DNA from: Taudactylus pleione
Taxonomy: Eukaryota; Chordata; Amphibia; Anura; Myobatrachidae
Reading direction: 5' to 3'
Assembly: GCA_031769625.1 (NCBI GenBank)
Contig: JAUIMM010000582.1
Coordinates: forward strand, 282,501-346,500
Length of the DNA stretch: 64,000 bases
Part shown: one piece after another, positions 10,306 through 21,692 of the stretch
How positions within the stretch are numbered: the stretch's first letter is position 1
Layout of the letters: every line of letters starts with the position of its first letter
Translations under genes and position numbers: made by a program
The notes under the pieces: generated by a model
What the model was told of the DNA's origin: nothing
The model's input: only the letters and a program-made list of their open reading frames with translations
Databases searched by the model: none

Positions 10306-10852
10306 AGAGTTTGTAGTAAAGTGAGATCTAATCACAGAAAGCTGCAGACACACGTATTACTAAGAACACCATTACATCCAAATAAAATATAATTTAAAAG
10401 CCTATGTATTAAATATAAATGTGTTCCTGCCCCGTTAATTGTCATTCTGTATCGCTACATAACGCGGCAATAAGAAATATTTTTTGGGGCCGGCATTAGT
10501 GTACCGAGGCTGCTAGAGACTGATTGGAGGATTCGGCTGCTGAGTTACGGCCTCCATAGAGACAACGGGCCTGACTTAGACGTACTCAGGGCCTGATTTA
10601 GATTTATGTAAACCCCATGGCTTGCGAATATCTCCGATTGGTCTGAGCATGCGCAGGATGTGTACTGCGTGTTCCCTCATGGTCCACCTTTAGCCGCAGC
10701 ATGATAGACATGCTGTGGCATTTGGGGGGGCGGACACAAGGAGTGTTGCCCCCGTGGATGTGTGCCGAGCCCAGGGTCCGAGTTGTCGGCCGCAGACTTC
10801 ATGAACCCGGCTGTCCAGATCCGACGGGCACGCTGAGTACTTTTCAGCTTAC
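10306..10852. other. Unassigned sequence with possible degraded Harbinger-like ends
   Basis: Two end-like stretches, GGGCCTGACTTAGACG near 10,568 and GGGCCTGATTTAGATT near 10,589, suggest remnants of related elements. No complete element could be delimited. The short open frame at 10701-10931 has no recognisable product. Confidence 0.4.
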
Positions 10853-11202
10853 TAGAAGTATTATTATTATGGGGCGCTCTGGGGCATTTCTAATTGGTTA
10901 TTTATATGTGTCCCTTATGTTGTTTACGTGAAATTGTGTCCTGGTGTAGGTTCTTGCTGTATAGAAAAAGTCCCAAATTTTAATCTGTAGGTAGGGTGTT
11001 CTGATAATACAATCCAGTACGTAATCCTGGTGTGTGTTAGGAAGGTTCTTAAGCAGTATCCAAACAAGAGTCTTATATGTAGATGAAGTATATGGATAGT
11101 CTCTGAAAATGAGTCCTGTTATGGCTGTAGGATGGGTGTTCTTTAATCATTTAAGATGATGGTGCCATGGCAATCTCTGCTCTCCTCTTCATCTCAAATA
11201 TA

Positions 11203-11801
11203 GGCCCTCATTCAGAGCCGTTCGCTATTTGCGGTCGTTCGTTCAAAAACAAGGGGTGGCTATTCAAATGATCCGTTCGCAAATTGCAGTCTGTTCACAC
11301 CTCTAAGTCTGAACGAGCGAGCAAAACATACGCTCGTTTATTTGTTAAAAACGCCCCCTGGCCGCTCGCACCATACGTCATGTCCGCTATTTATTAGATT
11401 AATCGAGTACACCGACCAGCGTATGAACTGCTCGCTATTCTTGTGGTTGGTGTTTGCTACCACAAATTTGCGAGCAGTTCTGGCTATAAAATAACCCAGT
11501 GACGTGGTCAATGACGCTGCTGTATTAATTATGCACACCCATAATACGCCCGTTTTGACCTTTAAGCACGCCTGCGTTCGGATCTCCACTCCCCGTTTTC
11601 AAGCACCTTCCCCTGTTACCACCCACATACGCCTCATTCTGTCACTCAAAATAGCAGGCACTCGCTATATAGCGTACACACGATTTTTGGCCGCACTGAC
11701 TGGTTCGCGCATGCGTACTAAAAACCGTACACATGCGCAGATGTGCAAACATCGCTCGGAACAAGCGTACTGCCGCTAACGAGCGGCTCTGAATGAGGGC
11801 C
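11203..11801 (+). mobile_element. Family B element, copy B3, nested in G left arm
   Basis: GGCCCTCATTCAGAGCCG to GGCTCTGAATGAGGGCC, flanked by ATA (11200-11202, 11802-11804). The uninterrupted right arm of element G shows the empty site with a single ATA, which independently confirms a 3-bp duplication. The interior has CACGCCTGCGTTCGGA, TTACCACCCACATACG and the AATTATGCACACCC motif shared with B4. Confidence 0.9.
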
Positions 11802-12583
11802 ATAATGCAATAGCGCAGTATCAGGAACCAGGCAAACACGATTATACAGGATAGGTAAGTAAAGGTATGTACTTACCAAACGTCGTCGTTTTGTAGCTTC
11901 CTGCTGGTTCAAAATGGCCGATGAGAGCGGTGCATGTGCAACTGAAGTATTGAGGACTTGAGAATGCACATGATCAGCAGGGAAGAGGGCTGGCTCCGAT
12001 GCGCCGACAAACCCGGAAGTGCGGGAGACGTGGTCACCGGGAACAAGGACTGAGGTAAATTGCACACCATATAAAAAGTCTGAGAGGTAGAGGAATGGGC
12101 ACCCTTGAAAAAGTCCAGGAATTGGATGAAACGCGTTGGGAAAAACGCCCCCCCGACTACAGGTAAGCACCTTTGCTTAACATATTGGAACTTTTGTATG
12201 GACTGATGTATAGGTATTTCTACGCTTGTAGATACACCTGTTTATAGGACAGGACTCTAATGAGTCATTCGGTGTACTTTCTGTACTGAATAAATAATGT
12301 TGTATTAGTCTTATATCCAGAGCGTCTATTTCACTATATAAGTATACATACATATAAACCCTCACTAACACCTCTGAAAGCACCGGGACCAGGAGAACCA
12401 GCAGGAACCTTTACTTACCTATCCTGCATGATCGTGTTTGCCTGGTTCCTGATACTGCGCTATTGCATTATATTTGAGGTGGAGAGGAGAGCAGAGATTG
12501 CCATGGCACCATCATCTTAAATGATTAAAGAACACCCATCCTACAGCCATAACAGGACTCATTTTCAGAGACTATCCATATAT

Positions 12584-13637
12584 GGAATTAGTATGATTTA
12601 CCCGACAGCGGCTGCCCGACACAGGAGGAAATCCCGATCGTCCTAAGGTAAGTACTAACTCACCTAATTCTACCCCCTAACCCTCACTTAGGGGGCTGTC
12701 TAACCCTAACCTCCCCTCCAAGTGCCTAACCCTAACCCCCCTCTAAGTGCCTAAACCTAACCCCCCCTTCCCCGCCGCCTAAACCTAAGTCCCTGGGGGG
12801 GTGCCTAACCCTAACCTCCCCCCGAGGGTGCCTAACCCTAACCTCCCCCTGAGGGTGCCTAACCCAACCCCCCCCTTCCCCTAGCCTACTCCTAACCTCC
12901 CAGGGGGGTGCCTAACCTTAAGTCCCCCCTGTGAGCCCTAAACCTAACCCCCCCGCGTCTGTCCGCGCCCTCCCGGCATAGGTCTAATGACAGGCGTCAG
13001 GATTTTGACGCCTATCATTAGTGCCTTGTCGCGATTAAGCAGTCGGGAAGCCGGCTGTTGGGATTAAGGGCCTGATTCAGAGCCGAACGCTCTGACCAGA
13101 GCGCTCGCTCTGAATCAGGGCCCTCCTCCATGAAAATGGAGCGTCCTCCTGGACGCTTGCATAGCTGTGGGTGACCACCCACACCTTATGCGAGCGTCCA
13201 TGATGATGTTCACGATGGTCAAGACTATCGCGACCATCGGGCTTGCGACGGAGACCCTGCGGTAGGGTCTCCCTGCCGCAAGCCCTGGAGTGATTTTGGC
13301 TCTATCAGAGGCAAAATCACTCCCACTGACATCACTATTGATGTCAGTGGGGCCGGCTTGAGACGGTAGGCGTTCCCATGGGAATGCCTCCGTCTGGCAG
13401 CCACGCCCCCGGCACGCCCACCAAAGGGGTGATCAACATCGACAGCACGCCCCCTTTGGTGCGAGACCCGGAGCGATGGAGAGCCCTTCGCTCGCCGGGT
13501 CTCGCGCATGCGCACGACGGAGCTCCCTCCGTTGTGCGCATGCGCAGTGAGGGAACATCGACCCGCTTGCGAGTGTCCTGCGCTCGTGAGCAGGTCTGAA
13601 TGACCCCCTAGGTCCGCCGGCTTCCCAAGTGCATACC
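12584..13637 (-). mobile_element. Family D hAT-like element, copy D3, nested in G right arm and itself invaded
   Basis: Inserted in the right arm of G. It is flanked by CCATATAT (12576-12583) and CCATATAC (13638-13645); the intact left arm shows the target was CCATATAC. It starts GGAATTAGTATGATTTACCC and ends with GGTATGCACTTGGGAAGCC read on the minus strand. The core is the complement of the telomere-like text (CTAACCCTAACC, CCTAAACCTAACC). Removing nested A4 leaves about 510 bp, the normal D length. Confidence 0.88.
13068..13608 (-). mobile_element. Family A hairpin-chain element, copy A4, nested in D3
   Basis: Begins GGGCCTGATTCAGAGCCG and ends AGGTCTGAATGACCCCC. Flanks are TAA (13065-13067) and TAG (13609-13611), an imperfect 3-bp duplication. 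The hairpin chain is in minus order: end hairpin, GACGCTTGCATAGCTGTGGG stem, GATGGTC stem, GAGACCCTGCGGTAGGGTCTC, TGACATCACTATTGATGTCA, GGCGTTCCCATGGGAATGCC. Paired GCGCATGCGC palindromes lie near 13,505 and 13,535. It is the third nesting level in G. Confidence 0.88.
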
Positions 13638-13880
13638 CCATATACTTCATCTACATATAAGACTCTCTTTTGGATACTGTTTAAGAACCTTCCTAACACA
13701 CACCAGGATTACGTACTGGATTGTATTATCAGAACACTCTACCTACAGATTAAAAATTGGGACTTTTTCTATTCAGCAAGAACCTACACCAGGACACAAT
13801 TTCACGTAAACAACATAAGGGACACATATAAATAACCAATTAGTAATGCCCCAGAGCGCCCCATAATAATAATACTTCTA

Positions 13881-14616
13881 CATTGCTTTTGAATAAGAGG
13901 CAGTGATACCTCTATATGTGGAGCAGCTAGGGACTTTATTCCACAAGACTGGGATCGCTGTACGCTAATCTTTGATACGTTTCAGTTTACGCAGCCTGGC
14001 CAAAGCATTTTTCTTGTGCCAAAATTTCTAAAAGCCCCTACTGATCACGCATTACACGAAGCGTACGCAGAAAGGCGCCACTGCGATTGAGACAGACGGT
14101 ATAAGGAATGTTGTGGAGAAGTTCGGGGTGTTTCTGGGCGGTGACTGGGCAGTGGCGAGAAATGAACGTACGGATAGGAAGACGTAGTCAGACGGAGACA
14201 CTGCACCTGCATTAAGGCTGGTTAAAGTGTCAATGGTGCGACTGATAGCAGGGTATAAGGCTGCACCAATTGGTGTTACAGTGTGCACGGGCGCTAAAAG
14301 TGGGCGTCTGAGAAGTTACGCTTTTGGAGCTTGATATGGTAAATAGAGCCAGACTGATGCAGTCCCCTTTATTAAGTAATTGGGGCTCAGCGATCTGCCC
14401 TCGTTAGCCTAATTCTACAGATATTTCTGATATTTCCTATGTTAGGCTCATGTTAAATATCCCAAAATTCAGTGACAGGGACCTGTCACTACAGACATGA
14501 GAACTGCTGCATTTTGGCGTGAGGGCGGGTCTTAAATGATGCCAGCCGGTGGGCAGGATGTGGCGATGTAAAATGAGTCAACACTGCCCTGCCCACTTCC
14601 CCAGTGACTCCAGGAG
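13881..14616. other. Unassigned sequence, no gene supported
   Basis: The GC-mixed stretch 13985-14340 has the texture of an old transposon (CACGAAGCGTACGCAG, GTGCGACTGATAGCAGG), but no ends could be placed. No coding call is made. Confidence 0.4.
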
Positions 14617-14965
14617 GGTGGGCTACTCTCTGAGGCCATCGATGGATATCCATCGATGGTTATAATCGATTGTGTAAAATCACTCAAAGGGAAACCATCA
14701 GTGGTTTCAATCACCGATGATCATCCCTGCTCTATGACATACTGGGCTGCTGGCCAATCAGAACCAAGGGTCAGGGCTTCACGGGTGCGTCAGAGGCGGA
14801 GCTAGGCTCTGTGTCCTGGCTTTAAGTTGGAAAAAAAATGGGGGGAAAAGGCTCTGCCATCGATGGTGGAGAGCCATTGCTTCTCTGCCATCAATGGCAA
14901 AACTAATGACATCGACTAATAGCCAACGATGTCGAATGAGCATCGATGGTCAATGGCCATCCCTA
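14617..14965 (+). mobile_element. Family F hAT-like element with ATCGATGG motifs, copy F1
   Basis: Many copies of CATCGATGG and its variants, a CAATCAGA ... GGCTTCACGGGTGC middle, and a right end GGTCAATGGCCATCCCTA. The order of blocks matches F2 at 37309-37642. The left end is partly degraded and the duplication is unclear (CTCTGAGG against CTCAGAAG), so the left coordinate is approximate. Confidence 0.65.
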
Positions 14966-15034
14966 CTCAGAAGTCTGCTGGAACTTGCAGGAATCTGGGA
15001 GTCTCTCGGACATTTTCAACACTGATAGAAACAT

Positions 15035-15036
<2 letters not shown>

Positions 15037-15073
<37 letters not shown>
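15037..15073. repeat. (TA)n microsatellite
   Basis: Uninterrupted TA dinucleotide run, directly visible. Confidence 0.97.
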
Positions 15074-15075
<2 letters not shown>

Positions 15076-15295
15076 AGGCTGATACATATACATACGAGTT
15101 ATATATCAGGAGGTCAGGGCAGCAGGAAAGCTCATCACAGTAACAGGGTAACACAAGTGGCCAATACATCACCCCATCCCTCCTCATCCCAGTCACATAT
15201 ACAGCCTCTCTGCGTCCAGCACCAATAATCGCTGCACTCTGTACCGGCTGCCAAGCAAATATGTCTGAATAGGAGCAGCAAACTGTGTGCACTGA

Positions 15296-15483
15296 GGGGT
15301 CTACTTACTAAGCAGTGTTAGGAGACAGAGTGAAAAGTGATAAGGTACCAGCCAATAAGCTCCTAAATGTAATTTTTCAATCACAGCCTGTGAGATGACA
15401 GTTAGGAGCTGATTGGCTGGCACCTTATCACTTTCTTATCACTTTTCACTCTGTCTCCTAACACTGCTTAGTAAATAGACCCC
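15296..15483. mobile_element. Family I palindromic MITE, copy I3
   Basis: GGGGTCTACTTACTAAGCAG to GCTTAGTAAATAGACCCC with long complementary arms. It is about 12 bp longer than I1 and I2 because a short CTTTCTTATCACTTTT stretch is duplicated in the right arm. Confidence 0.85.
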
Positions 15484-16062
15484 AGAGAAACATGCACAAA
15501 TCCTCCGTAATGAATAGCATATGGTGCCTGAGAGGCCCCAAAGAGAAAGGAAAATACATCTCGCTGACTGCTCCAATGCAAACAGCAAAGCGTCTCCTGC
15601 CAGAGCCATCCGACGGGAGAGCAGGCAGCCGGTAATGGAGGTGTCCAGCCATCACTCAGCCATTAACCCCCGATGGGCACAGGGCGCCTGCAAAGTCTTC
15701 TATTATCGCAAGGCGCCTTTATTATTTTACTGCACTTACCACTGTGTTATTTCCAAGCTGGCTGGTTTATAGAGACATTAAAGGGCAACTTTGCTGAAAG
15801 GGTAAATTAGAGGAGGATTTGTGGCCGGGCGAAGTGGCTGACCCCTGCAGCCTTTAGGAAAGTGACAATGACACCGTTAGGGTTTGATTGACATGTTATA
15901 TACTGCTATGTGACTTAGGAGGGGACAAGGTCAGCGGTGACCAATGTGATGTCCGTATTGTTAGGAATGGTAGTTTAATGTTATGTCCACGAATGCCTGA
16001 TTTTCACTTCCAGACCAACATAAGGCCTACGGGCAACACAGCCATTTCCATGCTCTATATGG
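15484..16062. other. Unique-looking sequence, no gene supported
   Basis: An 83-codon open frame at 15521-15772 has no recognised domain, and a minus-strand frame overlaps it. No repeat structure was seen. Confidence 0.45.
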
Positions 16063-16095
<33 letters not shown>

Positions 16096-16661
16096 TATAC
16101 AATTGGGAAGCCGGCTGCCTTAATACCGTCAGCCGGCTTCCCGACTGTCATATCCCGGCGAGGGATGAAATGCCGGGCGTCTAGATGTAGACGCCTGACA
16201 TTTCCCCGACGCCGGGAGACAGGCGCCCGGCATCCTGATTGAAGGGATACCGGGCGCCGCGAGCGGACAGCTGCGGGGGGGGAGGGTTAGGTTTAGGGTA
16301 CCTGGGGGGGTCTTAGGGCTAGGCACCCCCCCGGGAGGGTTAGGGTTAGGCCAGGGGGAGGGAAGGTTAGGGTTAGGCAACCCCGGGAGGGACTTAGGGT
16401 TAGGCACCCCCCCGGGGAACTTAGGTTTAGGCAGCGGGGAAGGGGGGGGTTAGGGTTAGGCACTTGGGGGGGAGGTTAGGGTTAGGCACCCCTAAGGAGG
16501 GTTAGGTTAATTAGTACTTACCTATCCACGAACGGGATTCCGCTGCCGGGAACTCTGCTGTTGTCGGCCAGGCGCTGCCGGGAATCGGACGGCAGTATTT
16601 CATACCGATTCCAGATAGATAGATAGATACATAGATAGATAGATATTAGATAGATAGATAT

Positions 16662-16715
<54 letters not shown>
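16063..16715. repeat. (GATA)n microsatellite, split by element D4
   Basis: GATA repeats at 16063-16095 and 16612-16715, with a few ATTA interruptions in the right block. They were evidently one array before D4 inserted, because the duplication flanking D4 is AGATAGAT. Confidence 0.9.
16094..16612 (+). mobile_element. Family D hAT-like element with telomere-like core, copy D4
   Basis: 519 bp. The left end is AGTATACAATTGGGAAGCCG; the right end reads GGAATCGGTATGAAATACTG on the minus strand. Flanks AGATAGAT (16086-16093, 16613-16620) match, but they lie in a GATA array, so the duplication is not independent evidence. The core at 16270-16510 is TTAGGG-related text. The left part repeats the GGGAAGCCGG / CCGGCTTCCC hairpin seen in D1. 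Confidence 0.85.
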
Positions 16716-17100
16716 CCATCCTCTATTGTTCCATCCAAAGCCGCTGCTATCATCCGTACTATTGCCACTTACAGACAACTCCATGCTGGGTGCAAACAAT
16801 CCGTCAGAAACTGGCGTATATATGTATTCGGTATACTTCAAAGTTTTTACTAGAAAAATTATAATAAAACCGTAAAGAAAATTTTATAAATATCATCTTT
16901 GTATTATTCTAATAATTTTATAGTCAAAATTCTGAAGAAAAAAGTGTATGGAAGGTGAGGCGCTGCCTCCCCTGACAACCTTATCTGCACATCCCTGATC
17001 AACACTCACCAAATCTCCAGCACTATGTACTGCTGCACCTTTATATAATGCCCACATGTACCCTCAGGGTCATATATGTGTCTGTAACTCTGATACTAGC
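16716..17100. other. Unique-looking sequence before the 40-bp array
   Basis: A/T-rich in part (about 16840-16940). No repeat or coding signal recognised. Confidence 0.45.
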
Positions 17101-18466
17101 CAGTGCCTCCCCAGCCATCTACCTCACCGCATGTCACTGCCAGTGCCTCCCCAGCCATTTACCTCACCGCACGTCACTGCCAGTGCCTCCCCAGATATTT
17201 ACCTCACCACACGTCACTGCCAGTGCCTCCCCAGCCATTTACCTCACCGCACGTCACTGCCAGTGCCTCCCCAGATATTTACCTCACCACACGTCACTGC
17301 CAGTGCCTCCCCAGCCATTTACCTCACCGCACGTCACTGCCAGTGCCTCCCCAGCCATTTACCTCACCGCACGTCACTGCCAGTGCCTCCCCAGCCATGT
17401 ACCTCACCGCTCGTCACTGCCAGTGCCTCCCCAGCCATTTACCTCACCGCACGTCACTGCCAGGGCCTCCCCAGCCACTTACCTCACCGCATGTCACTGC
17501 CAGTGCCTCCCCAGCCATTCACCTCACCGCACGTCACTGCCAGTGTCCCCAGCCATCTACCTCACCGCACGTCACTGCCAGTGCCTCCCCAGCCATTTAC
17601 CTCACCGCACATCACTGCCAGGGCCTCCCCAGCCATCTACCTCACCGCATGTCACTGCCAGTGCCTCCACAGCCATTTACCTCACCACATGTCACAGCCA
17701 GTGCCTCCCCAGCCATTTACCTCACCGCACGTCACTGCCAGTGAGTCCCCAGCCATTTACCTCAGCACAAGTCACTGCCAGTGCCTCCCCAGCCATTTAC
17801 CTCACCGCACGTCACTGCCAGTGCCTCCCCAGCCATTTACCTCACCGCACGTCACTGCCAGCGCCTCCCCAGCCATTTACCTCACCGCACGTCACTGCCA
17901 GTGCCTCCCCAGCCATGTACCTCACCGCACGTCACTGCCAGTGCCTCCCCAGCCATGTACCTCACCGCACGTCACTGTCAGTGCCTCCCCAGCCATTTAC
18001 CTCACTGCACATCACTGCCAGTGCCTGCCCAGCCATTTACCTCACCGCACATCACTGCCAGTGCTTCCCCAGCCATTTACCTCACCACACGTCACGGCCA
18101 GGGCCTCCCCAGCCATTGACCTCACTGCACATCACTGCCAGTGCCTCCTCAGGCATTTACCTCACTGCACGTCACGGCCAGGGCCTCCCCAGCCATTTAC
18201 CTCACTGCACATCACTGCCAGTGCCTCCCCAGCCATTTGCCTCAGCGCACGTCACGGCCAGTGCCTCCCCAGCCATTTACCTCACTGCACATCACTGCCA
18301 GTGCCTCCCCAGCATTTACCTCACCGCAAGTCACGGCCAGTGCCTCCCCAGCCATTTACCTCACTGCACATCACTGCCAGTGCCTCCCCAGCCATTTACG
18401 TCACCGCAAGTCACGGCCAGTGCCTCCCCAGCCATTTACCTCACCGCACGTGTCGGCCAGTGCCTC
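17101..18466. repeat. 40-bp minisatellite, about 34 copies
   Basis: A 40-bp period containing CAGTGCCTCCCCAGCC, TTTACCTCACCGCA and GTCACTGC, with point variants and two short deletions (near 17,545 and 18,313). The unit contains no stop codon in any plus-strand frame. Because 40 is not a multiple of three, the frames cycle and create overlapping open frames of up to 527 codons. These encode only proline/serine-rich repeats and are not supported as genes. Confidence 0.95.
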
Positions 18467-18712
18467 TATATGCAGAGAAGTCGGACACCTATCCACCACA
18501 TTCCCTCAAGACGGAAAAGCTCCATGTGATCGCCTGGTTGCCTCCCAGTTGCCATCCAGAAAAGCGATTTGTCAACAGATGGGTCAGACTGTCGCTACCT
18601 CTGTCCTTGTATTGCTCAGCCCGCAATTCTCCTCCGTGACGCTTGCTCAATTTGCTGATATCTGCAGAATAAGCTTTATATATACATACAGTATGTGTAC
18701 ATTAGTGGTGTA

Positions 18713-18764
18713 CAGTATATGTATATATAATTATATATATATATTATATATATATATATATATA
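18713..18764. repeat. (TA)n-rich microsatellite
   Basis: Slightly interrupted TA dinucleotide tract. Confidence 0.92.
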
Positions 18765-19625
18765 GTGGCGGCTGTGAGATATGAAAGGATTTTTGCATTA
18801 TGAGAATCACCTCACATTTTGCGGGGGTGAATCCCACCCCAGCCCCAGATTGATGGGGTTCATCGAAGGTCTGTCGATCACACGTTTCGCTGCGATCCCC
18901 CGATATTCTGCGTCTTTCCTCACAGCCCGTGAGACCCCTGGAAGACGACCTTTTCCTATTATGCCTCTTTTCCCCCCTTTTACATGAAAGGATTGAAATA
19001 GAAACGAGTGTTCACGACACAATGGCTTCCTGACCCCACAGTAACCTCCCCATAAATGTGGAGTTCACAGCCCCAGCCTTGAACCCGTCTCTGTGTTTTC
19101 ATGTGGCCTCTGGATTTCCTGGGGTCAGGCAGCCACTGCTCCATTAGCGGGAGTTATGCACCGGGATCATTTGCCAAAAATGACATCCTGGGAAAATCGT
19201 GATGAATTTATGAATTGGGAAGGCCGGGGGAAGGCGCTACAGCGGTGTGGGCCAGAGATCGCACTCCAGCCTAGCGCTGTGGAAAACACTCGCCCACAAG
19301 GCTCTCGCTCTACTCGCTGTCACTCAGTAACAGATGTGGCTTCAGAAATACCACATGTTAGTAAAGCAAGCTGGAGGCATGGTTCATACAGAAATGTATC
19401 CAACCCACCATCATCCCTCATCAGGGTGAGAGGAGCCCCCTTGTCATTACTCTGTGCTGTCGGGGGACCCTGCTCTTTACTATCTACCTGTAAAGGGAGG
19501 AAACCCATATTGTCTGTGAGAACTAGCACCAGGGCACCAAATTCTCTTATTTTGGATATCTTTCTCCCCTGAAGTAAAGCGTAATGTTCTATCACTAGAA
19601 TAAGTGTCATTTTAATAAGCCTCTC
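18765..19625. other. Unique-looking sequence, no gene supported
   Basis: The 159-codon open frame at 19093-19572 has no recognised domain, and a minus-strand frame overlaps it. Text such as CTGTGCTGTCGGGGGACCCTGC near 19,450 resembles the start of the downstream array and may be its decayed edge. Confidence 0.45.
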
Positions 19626-21105
19626 AGTCTGTGGCTTCCTGCTGTTTCCATTCACCTACTCACATCCTGTCACTGCCCCTGTCACATGCACCCCTGTCCT
19701 CACTAACACATCCCTCATCTCCTGATATACTCTGTGCTGCTGGGGACCCTGCTCCTCCCACTATATAACTCTCAGTCTGTGGCTCCTGCTGCCTCCATTC
19801 CCCTCCTCACATCATGTCACTGCCCCTGTCACATGCAGCCCTGTCCTCACTAACACATCCCTCATCTCCTGATATACTCTGTGCTGCTGGAGACCCAGCT
19901 CCTCCCACTATATAACTCTCGGTCTGTGGCTTCCTGCTGCCTCCATTCCCCTCCTCACATCATGTCACTACCCCTGTCACATGCAGCCCTGTCCCCACTA
20001 ATACATCACTCATCTACTGATATACTCTGTGCTGCTGGGAGACCCTTCTCCTCCCACTATATAACTCTTGGTCTGTGGCTTCCTGCTGCCTCCATTCCCC
20101 TCCTCACATCATGTCACTGTCCCTGTCACATACAGCCCTGTCCTCACTAACACATCACTCATCTCCTGATATACTCTGTGCTGCTGGGGACCCAGCTCCT
20201 CCCACTATATAACTCTCGGTCTCTGGCTTCCTGCTGCCTCCATTCCCCTCCTCACATCATGTCACTGTCCCTGTCACATGCAGCCCTGTCCTCACTAACA
20301 CATCACTCATCTCCTGACATACTCTGTGCTGCTGGGGGACCCAGCTCCTCCCACTATATAACTCTCAGTCTGTGGCTTCCTGCTGCCTCCATTCCCCTCC
20401 TCACATCATGTCACTGCCCCTGTCACATGCAGCCCTGTCCCCACTAATACATCACTCATCTACTGATATACTCTGTGCTGCTGGGAGACCCTTCTCCTCC
20501 CACTATATAACTCTCGGTCTGTGGCTTCCTGCTGCCTCCATTCCCCTCCTCACATCATGTCACTGTCCCTGTCACATGCAGCCCTGTCCTCACTAACACA
20601 TCACTCATCTCCTGATATACTCTGTGCTGCTGGGGACACTGCTCCTCCCACTATATAACTCTCAGTCTGTGGCTCCTGCTGCCACCATTCCCCTCCTCAC
20701 ATAATGTCACTGCCCCTGTCACATGCAGCCCTGTCCCCACTAATACATCACTCATCTACTGATATACTCTGTGCTGCTGGGAGACCCTTCTCCTCCCACT
20801 ATATAACTCTCAGTCTGTGGCTGCCTGCTGTCTCCACCCCCCCCCCCCCCTCCCTCATCATGTCACTGCCCCTGTAACAAGCAGCCCTGTCCTCACTAAC
20901 AAATCACTCATCTCCTGACATACTCTATGCTGCTGGGGGACCCAGTTCCTCCCACTATATAACTCTCAGTCTGTGGCTTCCTGCTGCCTCCATTCCCCTC
21001 CTCACATCATGTCACTGCCCCTGTCACAAACAGCCCTGTCCTCACTAACACATCACTCATCTCCTTATATACTCTGTGCTGCTGGGGAATCTACTCCTTC
21101 CACTA
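19626..21105. repeat. About 148-bp tandem repeat, about 10 copies
   Basis: CACTATATAACTCT recurs near 19761, 19909, 20059, 20206, 20354, 20503, 20652, 20801 and 20956, a spacing of 147-150 bp. Units also share CTGTGGCTTCCTGCTGCC, CATCATGTCACTGCCCCTG and ATATACTCTGTGCTGCTGG. Unit divergence is low (a few percent by eye). Short open frames inside are a by-product of periodicity. Confidence 0.93.
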
Positions 21106-21194
21106 ATGGAATATGTGGAAATTGGGGCATCTCCCTGGAGTCTGGAGTCTAAGTAAACCCGAACTGGCCATGTCTGTAAATGTAATATAATTGG

Positions 21195-21692
21195 AGCAGA
21201 TATGGCAAATAAGATGCATGTGGGAGCTCTGATGGCTTATAGAGGGGCATGTGGAGCAGATGGCACAAAAGGGGGCATGTGGGGGCTCTGATGGCATATA
21301 ATAAAGGGGCATGTGGGGCCCCTGATGGCAAATAAATGCGCATGTGTGGCAGATGGCATACAAAGGGGCCTGTGGGGGCTTTGATGGCATCTAAAGGGGC
21401 ATTTTTAGCAAATGGCATACACAGGGGCCAGAGGGGGTTGTAATGGCATATAAAGGGACATGTGCAGCAAATAAAAGAGGCTTGAGAGGGTGCTGATGAC
21501 ATGTAAGGTGCATATGGGCAAAAGGCATATAAAGGGGAATGTGGAACAGCTGGCATATAAAGGGGCATGTGAGTGGCTGCGATGGCATATAAAGGGGCAC
21601 GTGAGTGGCTCCGATGGCATATAAAGGGGCACGTGAGTGGCTCCGATGGCATATAAAGGGGCATGTGAGTGGCTCCGATGGCATATAAAGGG
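21195..21692. repeat. About 32-bp minisatellite with variable spacing
   Basis: GGCATATAAAGGGGCATGTG recurs; the last units (about 21552-21680) are regular at 32 bp with GAGTGGCTCCGAT between. Earlier units are longer and degraded. Minus-strand frames up to 171 codons reflect the repeat and are not called as genes. Confidence 0.88.

Larger units (their letters stand above)
10853..13880. mobile_element. Family G long-inverted-repeat element, three times invaded
   Basis: The left arm (10853-11202 and 11802-11866) is the near-identical reverse complement of the right arm (12407-12583 and 13646-13880). Outer ends are TAGAAGTATTATTATTATGG and its complement. Arms are about 420 bp each, with only a handful of mismatches by eye. 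The internal unique part is about 540 bp (11867-12406) and includes GAAACGCGTTGGG. Without insertions the element is about 1.36 kb. TA at the outer borders could be a TA duplication or part of the terminal repeat, so the superfamily is unresolved. Family B (B3) and family D (D3) copies interrupt the arms. Confidence 0.85.

Noticed and set aside
17048..18803. Proline/serine-rich 493-527-codon proteins
   Set aside because: All plus frames are open through a 40-bp non-coding-type minisatellite and cycle among frames. Variation among units shows no codon pattern.
19093..19572. 159-codon plus-strand gene
   Set aside because: The 3' part merges with decayed tandem-repeat text and a minus-strand frame overlaps. 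No domain seen.
21400..21690. Row of TATA-box promoters (CATATAAAGG)
   Set aside because: The motif is part of a minisatellite unit and has no other promoter features.
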